Of a stretch of DNA of 64,000 nucleotides, positions 9,790 to 19,354 are shown piece after piece; position 1 is the first letter of the stretch, and each line of letters starts with the position of its first letter. The DNA lies in contig MKUH01000025.1 in the NCBI GenBank assembly GCA_001897745.1, forward strand, positions 45,987-109,986. The letters run 5' to 3'. The stretch comes from Candidatus Accumulibacter sp. 66-26 (GTDB lineage: Bacteria > Pseudomonadota > Gammaproteobacteria > Burkholderiales > Rhodocyclaceae). The position numbers and the translations under genes are program-made. Below the pieces are notes generated by a model. It saw only the letters and a program-made list of their open reading frames with translations, ran no database searches and was not told where the DNA came from.

Positions 9790-10565
9790 GATTGCTGCCA
9801 ATTATATGCGCATAGACCGTCGATGATACCGGCGTCGGCCGGCCCGGTCAGGATCACGCGCCGCAGGCCGAGCGCGACGGCGATCTCCCCGATGCGCTGG
9901 TGCGGGACGAAAACGGGGGTCTCGGCGAGCCGCGCGCAGCCCTCGGCGTCGAGCAGGTCGACGAGATTGCGCAGCCCCTCGCTCGACGAGATGGCCAGCG
10001 CGTCGAGTTGTCCGGCCGCCCACAGGGCGTCCAGCGGCGCAGCGCCGCCGGCCGGCGGCGAGCGGTGGTAGCAGGTGATGCAGTCGACCGTCGCGCCGCG
10101 CATGCGCAGCGTCTCGGCGAGCAGCTCGCGGCCGCCGTTGCCGCGCAGGATCGCGACCTTGCGGCCGGCGACGCGCGCCGCCTGCAGTTCGGGCAGTTCG
10201 AGCAGCGCCTCCGAATCGAAGCGCTCGCGCGGCGCGATGCCGTTGCCGACGCCGTGCGCAGCCAGCGCCGCGACGCTGCTCGGGCCGACCGCGGCGGGCT
10301 GCAAGCCGGCCGGCCAGCGGCCTTGCGCGAGCAGCAGCGGCAGGCTGAAATCGACGGCGTTGGGGCTGACGAAGATGGCCAGCGCGTAGTCGGCCAGCCG
10401 CCCGGCGAAGGCCTGCAGCGGCGCGAGGTCGTCGGTCGGGGCGATGTCGAGCACGGGAAAGACGACCGGGCGCCCACCCCGTTCGGCGATCATCCCGGCC
10501 AGCGCGTCGGCCTGCGCGCGCGGGCGGGTGACGACGACCGTCCTGCCCTGCAACGTACCGCTCAC
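9786..10565 (-). CDS. hemD: Uroporphyrinogen-III synthase
   Basis: HemD cyclises hydroxymethylbilane with inversion of ring D to form uroporphyrinogen III. The family is poorly conserved, but the two-domain pattern is seen: [17 protein letters not shown] at the start, IFVSPNAV near residue 65, [10 protein letters not shown] near 93, [15 protein letters not shown] near 140, and the [10 protein letters not shown] segment near 193. The length of 259 is typical. It starts 4 bases inside the hemC end, and its own stop overlaps the hemX start. The tight overlaps indicate translational coupling across hemC-hemD-hemX-hemY. Confidence 0.92.
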   Translation of the reverse strand: MSGTLQGRTVVVTRPRAQADALAGMIAERGGRPVVFPVLDIAPTDDLAPLQAFAGRLADYALAIFVSPNAVDFSLPLLLAQGRWPAGLQPAAVGPSSVAALAAHGVGNGIAPRERFDSEALLELPELQAARVAGRKVAILRGNGGRELLAETLRMRGATVDCITCYHRSPPAGGAAPLDALWAAGQLDALAISSSEGLRNLVDLLDAEGCARLAETPVFVPHQRIGEIAVALGLRRVILTGPADAGIIDGLCAYNWQQS

Positions 10566-11509
10566 TGGCAGGCCGCGAGCTTTTCCAGAATCGCGTCTGC
10601 GCCCTGATCGCGCAGCATCTGGGCGAGGATCAGGCCGATCTTCTCATCGTCCTCGGGCGCACCGCGCAATTCGGCGCTCACCATCTCTTTCCCGTCCGGC
10701 GTGGCGACGAAGCCGCGCAGCCAGAGATCGCCGTTCTCGAGCACGGCGTAGCCGCCGAGCGGCACCTGGCAGCTGCCGCCGAGGGCGCGCGAGAAGGCGC
10801 GCTCGGCGCGCACGCAGTGCGCCGTTTCCGGATCGTTGAGCGCCGCCACCAGCGCCTCGGCGTCCGGCCTTCCGGCCGGCACTTCGATGCCCAGCGCGCC
10901 CTGCCCGGGGGCCGGCAGCGACTGCTCGGGCGTCAGCACCGACTTGATGCGGTCCTTCAGGCCGAGGCGGATGAGGCCGGCGGCGGCGAGGATGATCGCG
11001 TCGTATTCGCCGGCGTCGAGCTTCTTCAGGCGCGTGTCGAGATTGCCGCGCAGGCTCTTGATCACGAGTTGCGGATACTTCGCGCGCAGGATCGATTCGC
11101 GGCGCAGGCTGGAGGTGCCGACGACGGCGCCGGCCGGCAGCGCGTCGAGGCCCTCGTACTTGTTGGAAACGAAGGCGTCGCGCGGATTCTCGCGCGCCGA
11201 GATGGCGGCCAGGATGAAGCCGTCCGGCATCACCATCGGCACGTCCTTCATCGAATGCACGGCGAGGTCGGCGCGGCCTTCCTGCATCGCGACTTCGAGT
11301 TCCTTGATGAACAGTCCCTTGCCGCCGATCTCGGCCAGCGGACGGTCGAGGATCTGGTCGCCCTTGGTCGTCATGCCGAGAATCTCGACCTGGCTCTGTG
11401 GATATAATTCTGCCAGACGGCCTTGCACATGCACCGCCTGCCACATGGCGAGGCGCGATTCACGCGAGGCGATGACGATACGGGAAGGAGCGGAGTTTGA
11501 AGAGTTCAA
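10562..11509 (-). CDS. hemC: Porphobilinogen deaminase (hydroxymethylbilane synthase)
   Basis: HemC polymerises four porphobilinogens into hydroxymethylbilane on a dipyrromethane cofactor. Motifs visible are [15 protein letters not shown], the catalytic aspartate in [11 protein letters not shown] near residue 85, [12 protein letters not shown] near 130, [10 protein letters not shown] near 150, and the cofactor-attachment cysteine in [13 protein letters not shown] near 245. The length of 315 is usual. It is the first gene of the minus-strand hem operon, with a likely extended -10 promoter at 11590-11598. Confidence 0.97.
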   Translation of the reverse strand: MNSSNSAPSRIVIASRESRLAMWQAVHVQGRLAELYPQSQVEILGMTTKGDQILDRPLAEIGGKGLFIKELEVAMQEGRADLAVHSMKDVPMVMPDGFILAAISARENPRDAFVSNKYEGLDALPAGAVVGTSSLRRESILRAKYPQLVIKSLRGNLDTRLKKLDAGEYDAIILAAAGLIRLGLKDRIKSVLTPEQSLPAPGQGALGIEVPAGRPDAEALVAALNDPETAHCVRAERAFSRALGGSCQVPLGGYAVLENGDLWLRGFVATPDGKEMVSAELRGAPEDDEKIGLILAQMLRDQGADAILEKLAACQ

Positions 11510-11589
11510 GGCAGATTCTCTTTAGGTTCGTCGAAAAGCTTGCTGCGGCACGGACGGCGGGCTTTTCCGGCGGCCTGGCGCGCGGGGTG

Positions 11590-11598
11590 ATTCTAGCA
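11590..11598 (-). promoter_or_regulatory. Extended -10 promoter for the hemCDXY operon
   Basis: Read on the minus strand this is TGCTAGAAT, an extended -10 element (TGn plus a 5/6 match to TATAAT), about 80 bases before the hemC start. No good -35 is present at 17 bases, which is usual for extended -10 promoters. The region also lies just upstream of the divergent methyltransferase gene. Confidence 0.5.
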
Positions 11599-11643
11599 TG
11601 CCCGGGCAAGCGTCCCTCCGCGGCGCGGCGCGGCTGAACGCCG

Positions 11644-12264
11644 ATGCGCGCCGCCAAGCCCGCCCACCAGCGCCCGGAGCTGCCCGATTTCTGGGACCTG
11701 CGCTTCCGCGAACGCACGACGCCCTGGGAAACCGGCGCAGCGCCCGCCGCCCTGCGCGCCTTCGCGCCCCGCCACGAGGAAAGCGCCGGAGGCGCGACGC
11801 CGCGCGTGCTGATTCCGGGTTGCGGCAGCGCCTGGGACGCGGCCTTTCTCGCGCAGCGCGGCTGGGACGTGACCGCGCTCGATTTCTCGGCGGCGGCGCT
11901 CGACGCCGCGCGCGCGACACTCGGCGCGGACTGGCGCGGCACGCTGCTGCACGCCGACTTCTTCGCCTTCACGCCCGACGCCGCGTTCGACGTGATCTAC
12001 GAACGCGCCTTCCTGTGCGCGCTGCCGCGCGCGCTGTGGCCGGACTACGCGCCGCGCATGGCGCAGCTGCTGCGCCCCGGCGGGCTGCTCACCGGCTTCT
12101 TCTTCCTTTGCGACGACCCGAAGGGGCCGCCCTTCGGCATCCTGCCGGAACAGCTCGAAGCCTTGCTCGTGCCGAACTTCATCCGCCGCGAGGACGCGCC
12201 GGTCGACGGTTCGCTGCCGGTGTTCGCCGGGCGCGAGCGCTGGCAGGTATGGGAGCGGCGCTGA
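11644..12264 (+). CDS. TPMT-family SAM-dependent methyltransferase
   Basis: This is a class I methyltransferase of the thiopurine S-methyltransferase-like family, which methylates sulfur, selenium or tellurium compounds or other small molecules. The diagnostic start FWDLRFRERTTPWETG (about residues 16-31) is followed by SAM motif I LIPGCGSAWD, motif II VTALDFSAAALDAAR, and post-motif YERAFLCALPR. The Leu-Leu-Arg-Pro-Gly-Gly turn and LTGFFFLCDDPKGPPF complete the fold. The length of 206 is normal. It is transcribed divergently from hemC. The substrate cannot be read from the sequence. Confidence 0.85.
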   Translation: MRAAKPAHQRPELPDFWDLRFRERTTPWETGAAPAALRAFAPRHEESAGGATPRVLIPGCGSAWDAAFLAQRGWDVTALDFSAAALDAARATLGADWRGTLLHADFFAFTPDAAFDVIYERAFLCALPRALWPDYAPRMAQLLRPGGLLTGFFFLCDDPKGPPFGILPEQLEALLVPNFIRREDAPVDGSLPVFAGRERWQVWERR

Positions 12265-12303
12265 GCGCGCCGGTTCCGGCCTCTGCCGTCCGCCGCGATC
12301 CGG

Positions 12304-12984
12304 TTACTGTTCGGCTTCCTGGATCGAGGTGAGGTAGGCCAGCACGTCCTGGATATCCTTGGCCTGCAGCGTGTACAGCACGCCTTCCTTGGCCGTTTCC
12401 TCGTCGTGCGGACGGTCGGCCTTGAGATAGGCGTCGACCTGCTTCTTCAGGTAGCTGGTGTATTGCCCGACGAGCCGCGGGAACATGCCGCGCCCCATGC
12501 CGGTCTTGCCGTGGCAGGCGGCGCAGGCCTTCTGATAGACCGTGCCGCCGTGCTCGATGTCGCCCTCGGCGCGCGGCACGATCATCACCTTTTCCATCGC
12601 CAGCAGGCGGGTCAGCGCGTCGTCGCTGTCCTTGAAGACAGGCTGCTTGGTCGGCAGCTCGATCTGCGCGAGATAGGCGGAAACGAGCTTCATGTCCTCG
12701 TCCGGCAATTCCCGCTCCTTGGTGTAGGGAATCATCGGCAGGTTCACGCGCGTCTGCTTCTGGAAGGCCTTGAGCTGCTGCTCCATGTACTTCGCCAGCT
12801 GCCCGGCGATCCGCGGGTACTCGCCCTTCTTGCCGCCGGCGCCGAATTCGCCGTGGCAAGCGGCGCAGGGGCCGTAAATATCCTTGGCCTTTTCGAGATC
12901 GAGCGTCTCCGCCTGCGCCGGGAGGGCGGCGGCCAGTGCCAGCAGGGCGCTGGCGAGCAGTGAAAAGCGTTTGATTCTGTTCAT
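12304..12984 (-). CDS. Diheme cytochrome c4
   Basis: Cytochrome c4 is a two-domain periplasmic electron carrier that feeds terminal oxidases, including cbb3-type. A signal peptide (about 1-25, ending PAQA) precedes two similar domains, each with a CAACH haem site (about residues 40 and 137). The distal methionines are probably those of NLPMIPYTKE and the second-domain equivalent region. The length of 226 includes the signal. It is downstream of a well-formed FNR/ANR-type site and a -10 TATAAT (13012-13054), so it is probably induced at low oxygen. Confidence 0.92.
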   Translation of the reverse strand: MNRIKRFSLLASALLALAAALPAQAETLDLEKAKDIYGPCAACHGEFGAGGKKGEYPRIAGQLAKYMEQQLKAFQKQTRVNLPMIPYTKERELPDEDMKLVSAYLAQIELPTKQPVFKDSDDALTRLLAMEKVMIVPRAEGDIEHGGTVYQKACAACHGKTGMGRGMFPRLVGQYTSYLKKQVDAYLKADRPHDEETAKEGVLYTLQAKDIQDVLAYLTSIQEAEQ

Positions 12985-13011
12985 GAAAAACCTCGGCGGA
13001 TCAAGCGCACG

Positions 13012-13054
13012 ATTATAAGCGCGGCGCGCCGCGGGCGGCCTTGATTCCCGTCAA
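13012..13054 (-). promoter_or_regulatory. FNR/ANR/Dnr-type promoter of cytochrome c4
   Basis: On the plus strand 13041-13054 reads TTGATTCCCGTCAA, one base from the consensus TTGAT-N4-ATCAA. On the minus strand a perfect TATAAT lies at 13012-13017. With a start about 7 bases below the -10, the site centre falls near -42, the class II activator position. A Crp/Fnr regulator of Dnr type is encoded at 31359-32093. The site and spacing are seen directly; the regulator assignment is inferred. Confidence 0.75.
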
Positions 13055-13082
13055 ATGCGCGCAGCGCGGCGCGCGCGGGCGC

Positions 13083-14606
13083 CTATTTGAGGCCGAAGAA
13101 ATCGCGGATGCGCTGGCCGATCGCCGCGCTGTGCTGCGCGTGCTCGGCCTCGCTCTGTTCGCGGTGGTATTGCGTCTGCAGTTCGTCGATCTGGCGCACG
13201 CGCTCGGCGAGGATGTGCGACATGCTCTCGGCGAGTTCCGGGCGCGCGCGGATGATGTCCTCGAAACCGGATTTGTCCAGGCGGTAGCACTCGACGTCGG
13301 TCTTCGCAATGAAGGTGGTCGAGCGCGGGGCGCCGGTCATCAGGCCCATCTCGCCGAACACGCTGCCGGCCGGCACGGTGGTCAGCAGGCGGCGCTCGCC
13401 GTTCGGCGTTTCCCACAGAACCTCGGCCTCGCCGCTGGTGATCAGGTACAGCCAGTGCGCCACGGCGCCCTGCCGCGTCATCACGCCGCCGCGCGCGAAG
13501 GGCGCGTAGACGAGACGTTCGGCCAGCGTGCGCCGCTCCGTGTCTGACAGCGCGGCAAACAGCTCGACGCTGGACAGCGCCTGCAGCCGGCGCTGCACGT
13601 CGCGCTGCCAGACGCGGTCGCGATGCGCCTCGTCCTCCTGCACCAGATGCACCACCTGATCGGGCAGCGCCATGCGCCAGCCGTCGCGCTGCAGCGTGGT
13701 GAGGACGTGCTCGCGCACCAGGGAATCGGTCGGATCGTCGTTCTGCGGATCGAGCAGCCAGTAGCGCACGGCGTAGCGCACCGAGCCGGGGGCGAAGTCC
13801 ATCACCACGCAGGACGGCGCCGGCGCCTTGGCGACGCCGGGGATCTCGGCCTCGCCGAGGGCGCGTTCGACGGCGGCGATCACCAGCGCCGGCGCGACGC
13901 TGAAATCGACGTTGAACCACACCCACCGCCGCCACCCGGCGACACCCAGATCGCCGTCGAGCAGCACGGTGAACTTGCCCTTCATCAGCAGGCTGTTCGG
14001 CACGACGACCTTTTCGCCGTTGCGCGTGAGGATCGCGGTATAGCGCCACTGGATTTCGACGACGCGCCCCGAGAGATCGTCGAGCTTGACCCAGTCGCCG
14101 ATCTCCAGCGAATTGTCGAGCTGCAGCGTGATGCCGCCGAGGATGTTGCCGAGCGTGTCCTGCATCGCGAAAGCGAGCACCGCGGTGATCACCGCCGAAG
14201 TGGCGACCAGCCCGGACAGTTCGACGCCGAGGCTGCTCATGCGCACCATGCCCCAGACGATGTAGGCGCCGATCACCACGATGTCTTCGAGGATGCGCGG
14301 CGTCTTTACCTTCAGGCGCGGCAGCAGCAGGCGGAAGAGCGCGAGGCCCGCAAGGCGGATCAGCACGAGGCCGAGGCCGAGCAGCGCGGCCTGGTGGAAG
14401 CCGCTGGCCAGACGCGGCTCGCCGCGCACCGCGAACAGCGCCGCGATCAGGTCGGCGGCGAGCCAGATGGCGAAGAAGAGCAGCGTGTGCTTGAGCGTGC
14501 TGCGCCCGCCGTTGAGCAGGCGGGCCAGTGCGAGCAGCAGGACGACGGAGGCGCCGAGGATGTAGGGCGTTTCGTCGCGCCACAGCAGGCCGAAGGCATC
14601 GATCAT
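13083..14606 (-). CDS. MscS-like channel with C-terminal cyclic-nucleotide-binding domain
   Basis: This 507-residue inner-membrane protein combines an MscS-type channel with a cNMP domain, the layout of bacterial cyclic-nucleotide-gated (bCNG) channels. There are about five N-terminal membrane helices up to residue 165, the last being the pore-lining ATSAVITAVLAFAMQDTLGNILGG. The MscS beta-domain follows (DWVKLDDLSGRVVEIQWRYT, VVVPNSLLMKGKF), then an alpha/beta region. The cNMP domain is near 375-470 (GGVMTRQGAVAHWLYLITSGEAEV, FGEMGLMTGAPRSTTFIA with the Arg of the phosphate-binding cassette). A coiled-coil tail ends the protein. The start is 2 bases after the AlgR-like stop. It is probably cotranscribed with the two-component pair. 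Confidence 0.88.
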   Translation of the reverse strand: MIDAFGLLWRDETPYILGASVVLLLALARLLNGGRSTLKHTLLFFAIWLAADLIAALFAVRGEPRLASGFHQAALLGLGLVLIRLAGLALFRLLLPRLKVKTPRILEDIVVIGAYIVWGMVRMSSLGVELSGLVATSAVITAVLAFAMQDTLGNILGGITLQLDNSLEIGDWVKLDDLSGRVVEIQWRYTAILTRNGEKVVVPNSLLMKGKFTVLLDGDLGVAGWRRWVWFNVDFSVAPALVIAAVERALGEAEIPGVAKAPAPSCVVMDFAPGSVRYAVRYWLLDPQNDDPTDSLVREHVLTTLQRDGWRMALPDQVVHLVQEDEAHRDRVWQRDVQRRLQALSSVELFAALSDTERRTLAERLVYAPFARGGVMTRQGAVAHWLYLITSGEAEVLWETPNGERRLLTTVPAGSVFGEMGLMTGAPRSTTFIAKTDVECYRLDKSGFEDIIRARPELAESMSHILAERVRQIDELQTQYHREQSEAEHAQHSAAIGQRIRDFFGLK

Positions 14607-14608
14607 GA

Positions 14609-15415
14609 TCAGGAACTCAATTGGCGGGCATAGGATTTGACCAGCGGCCATTGCCGGCGGCTCACCGGCAGTTTTTCCGGCACGCCGCGCAGCAGCGCCT
14701 GCCACTGCGTCTCGGCGTCGTCGGGCGCGCTGCGCTCGAAGCCGGCGATCGCGTCGCGCGCCACCAGCGCGCTGCGGTGCAGGCGGATGAAGCGCTCGCA
14801 GAATTCGCGCTCGAGCTGCACCAGCGATTCGTCGAGCAGGTATTCGCGTTCGCGCGTGCGCGCCGCCACGTACTTGAGGTCGGCGCGCAGGTAGATCACG
14901 TCGGCGAGCGGGATCAGCAGGAGCCGTCCGCGCTCGTGGCAGGACAGATGGCTGCGCGCGCCCTGCTGCAGTTCGGCCAGCAGCTGCGGCGCCGGCGGCA
15001 GGGCCTGACGCGCCTTGAGCAGCGCCGCCGCGAGGCGCTGCGCGCGCACCGGCTTGAGCAGATAGTCGACGGCGTTGAGTTCGAAGGCCTGCACCGCGTA
15101 GGCGTCGTAGGCGGTGACGAAGACGAGGGCCGGCGGCGGCGCGAGACGCGCCAGATGGCGCGCCAGTTCGATGCCGTCCATGCGCGGCATGCGGATGTCG
15201 ACCAGCACCACGTCGGCCGGCCGCTCGGCGAGCGCCTGCAGGGCGTGGACGCCATCGCCGGCCTCGCCGCACACCGCGTTCGGCACCTCGCGGGCGACGT
15301 CGGCAAGCAGCTCGCGCAGACGCGCGCGCGCCGGCGCCTCGTCGTCGACGATCAGCACGGACAGCGGCGGAGCGTCGGACGAGGCGGACGCGGCGGGCGG
15401 AGCGAGAGGATTCAT
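14609..15415 (-). CDS. AlgR/LytTR-family response regulator
   Basis: This is a 268-residue response regulator with an N-terminal receiver and a C-terminal LytTR DNA-binding domain. The acidic pair is in [11 protein letters not shown] near residue 23, the phospho-acceptor Asp is about 73 in [13 protein letters not shown], and the Lys is in YLLKPV near 120. The LytTR domain carries [24 protein letters not shown] and [19 protein letters not shown]. Relatives include AlgR. The start at 15415 overlaps the kinase stop by 4 bases. An N-terminal Ala/Pro/Ser tail of about 17 residues precedes the receiver. Confidence 0.9.
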   Translation of the reverse strand: MNPLAPPAASASSDAPPLSVLIVDDEAPARARLRELLADVAREVPNAVCGEAGDGVHALQALAERPADVVLVDIRMPRMDGIELARHLARLAPPPALVFVTAYDAYAVQAFELNAVDYLLKPVRAQRLAAALLKARQALPPAPQLLAELQQGARSHLSCHERGRLLLIPLADVIYLRADLKYVAARTREREYLLDESLVQLEREFCERFIRLHRSALVARDAIAGFERSAPDDAETQWQALLRGVPEKLPVSRRQWPLVKSYARQLSS

Positions 15416-16446
15416 GGCTGGTGGTTGCGGCAGGGGAGGACGATATGCACGCGATACTCGCGCCCGCCGTCCGGCAGAGCAAGCTCCCCGGTTTCCAGGC
15501 GCGCCTCGAGATCGTAGTGCAGCGCCAGGCGTTCGCGGATATTGGCCAGCGCCATGCGGTTGCCGTTCTGGTGTTCGGCACCGGCGCGGCAGGGATTGGC
15601 GAGACCGATGTGCAGTTCGCCGCCCTGGCGCGCGAAACGGATGCGCACGGTGCCGTTTTCGCCCGACGGCTCGATGCCGTGATAGACGGCGTTCTCGAGC
15701 AGCGGCTGCAGCATCAGCGGCGGCACCTTGAGGTCGGCCGGCACGTCGGCGATGTCCCATTCGACGTGCAGGCGTTCGCCGAGGCGCAGCTTTTCGAGAT
15801 CGAGGTACTGGCGGCAGAGCGCGATCTCGTCGGCAAGCGGCGTCAGTTCGCGGTGGTCGCGCATCAGCGCGCGGAACAGTTCGGCCAGCTCCTCGAGCGC
15901 GGTCTCGGCGCGGCGCGGCTCGGAGCGGATCAACGAGAGCACGGCGTTCAGGCTGTTGAACAGGAAGTGCGGCCGGATACGCGCGGTGAGCGCCTGCAGC
16001 CGGGCTTCGCTGAGCGCCGGCGAAAAAGCGCGCGCGCGCAGCGCGAAATAGAGGAGCAGCGCGCCGGCGACCAGCGCCGCGAGCAGCGCGGCGCGCAGCA
16101 GGCGCTGCCAGCCACCTTCGTCGAAGCCCATGAAACGCCAGAAATCGAGCAGGAGAACGGCCGAGCCGGCCGCCAGCAGGAGCACCACGACCTGTCCGGC
16201 CGGCCACGGCAGGCGGCGCAGCGGGATGGACAGCAGCGCGAGCAGCGCCAGGTTGAGCAGGAGCAGCGGCTGCACCCAGGCCGCCATGTCGACGTAACGC
16301 GCCAGCCAGTCGCCGATCCCGGCGCTCTGCACGAGCGCGGCGCCGAGCGCGCAGAGGTTGACGCCGAGCAGGACGCGCAGCATGACGCCGAGGTTGCGGA
16401 AGTCCGGCAGGGGCAGGGGCGCGGGGTTTTGCTTTATACTTGGCAT
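15412..16446 (-). CDS. LytS/AlgZ-family sensor histidine kinase
   Basis: The kinase has 344 residues, with four hydrophobic membrane helices in the first about 135 residues and no obvious extracellular sensor. The His_kinase (LytS-like) domain contains [20 protein letters not shown], the phospho-acceptor region, and [14 protein letters not shown]. The ATPase part contains [17 protein letters not shown] and [15 protein letters not shown]. It overlaps the response-regulator start (ATGA), and the pair matches the algZ-algR layout. It is divergent from argH, and only 63 bases separate the two starts. Confidence 0.9.
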   Translation of the reverse strand: MPSIKQNPAPLPLPDFRNLGVMLRVLLGVNLCALGAALVQSAGIGDWLARYVDMAAWVQPLLLLNLALLALLSIPLRRLPWPAGQVVVLLLAAGSAVLLLDFWRFMGFDEGGWQRLLRAALLAALVAGALLLYFALRARAFSPALSEARLQALTARIRPHFLFNSLNAVLSLIRSEPRRAETALEELAELFRALMRDHRELTPLADEIALCRQYLDLEKLRLGERLHVEWDIADVPADLKVPPLMLQPLLENAVYHGIEPSGENGTVRIRFARQGGELHIGLANPCRAGAEHQNGNRMALANIRERLALHYDLEARLETGELALPDGGREYRVHIVLPCRNHQP

Positions 16447-16509
16447 TTACCGGAAATGGCACCAATCAAGGTTTCGCGAGCCATTCTAGCCCACATACTT
16501 GCCTCCATC

Positions 16510-17898
16510 ATGACCCAGGAAAACTCCTCCCAATACACGTGGGCCGGCCGCTTCTCCGAGCCGATGTCCGACCTCGTCAAACGCTATACGGCCTCGGTCG
16601 ATTTCGACAAGCGCATGTGGCGCCAGGACATCCGCGGCTCGCTCGCGCACGCCGCGATGCTCGCCAGGCAGGGCATCATCTCGGCGCAGGATCTGGCCGA
16701 CATCGAGCGCGGCATGGCGCAGGTGCGCGAGGAGATCGAATCGGGCCGCTTCGAATGGTCGCTCGACCTCGAGGACGTGCACCTCAACATCGAGAAGCGC
16801 CTGACGACGCTCGTCGGCGACGCCGGCAAGCGCCTGCACACCGGCCGCTCGCGCAACGACCAGGTGGCGACCGACATCCGCCTCTACCTGCGCGACGCGA
16901 TCGACGACATCCTCGTCCTGCTCAAGCAATTCCAGTCCAACCTGCTCGACCTCGCCGAGAAGGAAGCGGCCACCCCGCTGCCCGGCTTCACGCACCTGCA
17001 GGTCGCGCAACCGGTGACCTTCGGCCACCATCTGCTGGCCTACTTCGAGATGACGCGGCGCGACGCCGAGCGCTTCGCCGACGTGCGCCGCCGCACCAAC
17101 CGTCTGCCGCTCGGCGCCGCCGCGCTGGCCGGCACGACCTACCCGATCGACCGCGAATTCGTCGCTGCCCAGCTCGGCTTCGACGGCGTCTGCGAGAACT
17201 CGCTCGACGCCGTTTCCGACCGCGACTTCGCGATCGAATTCTGCGCCGCCTGCGCGCTGCTCATGATGCACTTCTCGCGCCTCTCCGAAGAGCTGGTGCT
17301 GTGGATGAACCCGCGCTTCGGCTTCGTGAAGATCGCCGACCGCTTCTGCACCGGCAGCTCGATCATGCCGCAGAAGAAGAACCCGGACGTGCCCGAACTG
17401 GCGCGCGGCAAGACCGGCCGCGTATACGGCCACCTGACCGCCCTGCTCACCCTGATGAAGGGCCAGCCGCTGGCCTACAACAAGGACAACCAGGAAGACA
17501 AGGAGCCGCTGTTCGACGCCGTCGACACGGTGACCGACACGCTGCGCATCTTCGCCGACATGATCCCCGGCATCAGCGCCCGCCCCGAGAACATGCGCGA
17601 CGCGCTGCGCCAGGGCTTCGCCACGGCGACCGACCTCGCCGACTACCTGACCAAGAAGGGCCTGCCCTTCCGCGACGCGCACGAAGCCGTCGGCCTTGCC
17701 GTGCGGCGCGCCGAGGAACTCGGCGTCGACCTGCCGCAGCTGCCCTTCGCCGAGCTGCAGAAATTCTCGCCGCTGGTCGGCGAGGACGTTTTCGCCGTGC
17801 TCACCGTCGAGGGCTCGCTGGCGCAGCGCAAGCACATCGGCGGCACGGCGCCCGAGCAGGTGCGGGCCGCCGTCGTCCGGGCGCGCAGCCGCCTGTAA
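16510..17898 (+). CDS. argH: Argininosuccinate lyase
   Basis: ArgH splits argininosuccinate into arginine and fumarate, the last step of arginine synthesis. The signature [12 protein letters not shown] (about residues 282-293) holds the mobile catalytic serine loop. [12 protein letters not shown] near 112 and the [11 protein letters not shown] segment near 160 complete the tripartite active site of the fumarase/aspartase superfamily. The ATG at 16510 gives 462 residues; the frame is open upstream, but only this start yields the usual N-terminus. It is followed 15 bases later by the Ser/Thr kinase gene. Confidence 0.96.
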   Translation: MTQENSSQYTWAGRFSEPMSDLVKRYTASVDFDKRMWRQDIRGSLAHAAMLARQGIISAQDLADIERGMAQVREEIESGRFEWSLDLEDVHLNIEKRLTTLVGDAGKRLHTGRSRNDQVATDIRLYLRDAIDDILVLLKQFQSNLLDLAEKEAATPLPGFTHLQVAQPVTFGHHLLAYFEMTRRDAERFADVRRRTNRLPLGAAALAGTTYPIDREFVAAQLGFDGVCENSLDAVSDRDFAIEFCAACALLMMHFSRLSEELVLWMNPRFGFVKIADRFCTGSSIMPQKKNPDVPELARGKTGRVYGHLTALLTLMKGQPLAYNKDNQEDKEPLFDAVDTVTDTLRIFADMIPGISARPENMRDALRQGFATATDLADYLTKKGLPFRDAHEAVGLAVRRAEELGVDLPQLPFAELQKFSPLVGEDVFAVLTVEGSLAQRKHIGGTAPEQVRAAVVRARSRL

Positions 17899-17913
17899 GC
17901 GCCGCTTGCCGAT

Positions 17914-19221
17914 ATGCGAACGATCGGCAAGTACGAAATTCTCCGCCCGCTCGGCAAGGGCGCCACGGCCGACGTCTATCTCGGCCGCGACCCCTTCGCC
18001 CGGCGCGAGGTGGCGATCAAGCTGGCGTCGCCGGACGCGCTGAAGGACCCCGAGCGCGGCCGCCTCTACGCGAAGTTCTTCCTCAACGAAGCGTCGCTGG
18101 TCGGCAAGCTGACGCATCCGCACATCGTGCAGATCTACGATGCGGCGGTTGCCGAGAATCTCTCCTACATCGTCATGGAGTACGTCGCCGGCGGCACGCT
18201 CGAAGACTTCTGCGCGCCGCATCGCCTGCTCGCCGTCGAACGCGTCGCCGAAATCGCCTTCAAGTGCTCGCGCGCGCTCGACTTCGCCTTCCACCTCGGC
18301 ATCACGCACCGCGACATCAAGCCGGCCAACATCCTGTACGCCGCCGGGCAGCGCGCGGCCGGCAGCGGCGGGCACGGCCCGGACGATGTCAAGATTTCCG
18401 ACTTCGGCGCGGCGATCACCGGCGGCGTCGAGCGCTCGCAGACCGCCGGCATCGGCTCGCCGGCCTACATGTCGCCGCAGCAGGTGCGCGAACAGCCGCT
18501 CGACCAGCGCACCGACATCTACTCGCTCGGCGTCGTCATGTACCAGCTGCTCACCGGGCAGCTGCCGTTCCAGGCGAGCAACAACTACAACATGATCTAC
18601 CAGATCATCAACGCCGAACCGCCGCCGCCCTCGGCGCTGCGCGCCGGGATACCGCCCGAGCTCGACGCCATCGTCGCGCGCGCCATGAACAAGGACGCCG
18701 AGGCGCGCTACCCGACCTGGGACGCCTTCGCGCGCGATCTCGCCCAGGTCTTCCGCGACCGCCACCTGCGCCTGCCGGCGCTCGATTTCGCCGAGTCGGA
18801 GAAATTCGACACGCTGCGCGCCCTGCCCTTCTTCGCCGCCTTTTCCGACGTCGAGATCTGGGAGGTCCTGCGCTTTTCGCACTGGAGCCGCGCCGCGCCC
18901 GGCGCCACGATCATGCACGAGGGCGAGCGCGGCGACTTCTTCTGTTTCCTGGCCGAAGGCGAACTCAAGGTCGCCAAGGGCGGCCGCATCCTCAATCTGC
19001 TGACCGCCGGCGAATGCTTCGGCGAGATGGCCGTAATCAGCAGCGCCGCGCCGACGCGCGGCGCCGACGTCGTCGCGCTGACCGAAGCGAAGATCGTCAC
19101 CGTCCGCGGCGAAGCGCTGGGGCAGGCGTCGGAAGCCTGCCGCATGCATTTCTACCAGGCTTTCCTCGAAGTCCTGGCCGGCCGCCTCGCGCTCGCCAAC
19201 ACCCGCCTCGCCGCATTCTGA
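17914..19221 (+). CDS. Ser/Thr protein kinase fused to cyclic-nucleotide-binding domain
   Basis: This is a soluble Hanks-type kinase with no membrane helix. The N-lobe contains [14 protein letters not shown] and VAIKLASPD. The catalytic loop is [10 protein letters not shown] near residue 130, followed by DFGAAITGG, then the APE-equivalent [10 protein letters not shown] and [16 protein letters not shown] cNMP-binding-like domain occupies about 300-435 ([41 protein letters not shown]). The cassette is slightly off consensus, so nucleotide binding is plausible but not assured. The fusion suggests direct gating of kinase activity by a cyclic nucleotide or redox ligand. It is probably cotranscribed with argH (gap 15 bases), which looks incidental. 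Confidence 0.88.
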   Translation: MRTIGKYEILRPLGKGATADVYLGRDPFARREVAIKLASPDALKDPERGRLYAKFFLNEASLVGKLTHPHIVQIYDAAVAENLSYIVMEYVAGGTLEDFCAPHRLLAVERVAEIAFKCSRALDFAFHLGITHRDIKPANILYAAGQRAAGSGGHGPDDVKISDFGAAITGGVERSQTAGIGSPAYMSPQQVREQPLDQRTDIYSLGVVMYQLLTGQLPFQASNNYNMIYQIINAEPPPPSALRAGIPPELDAIVARAMNKDAEARYPTWDAFARDLAQVFRDRHLRLPALDFAESEKFDTLRALPFFAAFSDVEIWEVLRFSHWSRAAPGATIMHEGERGDFFCFLAEGELKVAKGGRILNLLTAGECFGEMAVISSAAPTRGADVVALTEAKIVTVRGEALGQASEACRMHFYQAFLEVLAGRLALANTRLAAF

Positions 19222-19354
19222 GCCTCAAAACCCTCTCGGCATAAACAGCGGAAAACCGCACCAATCGGTCGTTTCACGCCAACCGCACCTATGCCGCCGC
19301 CATGCGGGTCCGTATGGTATAAAAGACCTACAAAAACGACACTCAGGAGACGAC

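Noticed and set aside
16486..19149. Open frame of 887 codons opposite argH and the kinase
   Set aside because: It spans two well-supported genes and their gap, and has low complexity and no domain. It is a compositional shadow.
19318..19323. TATAAA before the chemoreceptor as a promoter, or a flagellar sigma-28 site nearby
   Set aside because: No matching -35 is present, and the sigma-28 half-sites in 19222-19250 are wrongly spaced.
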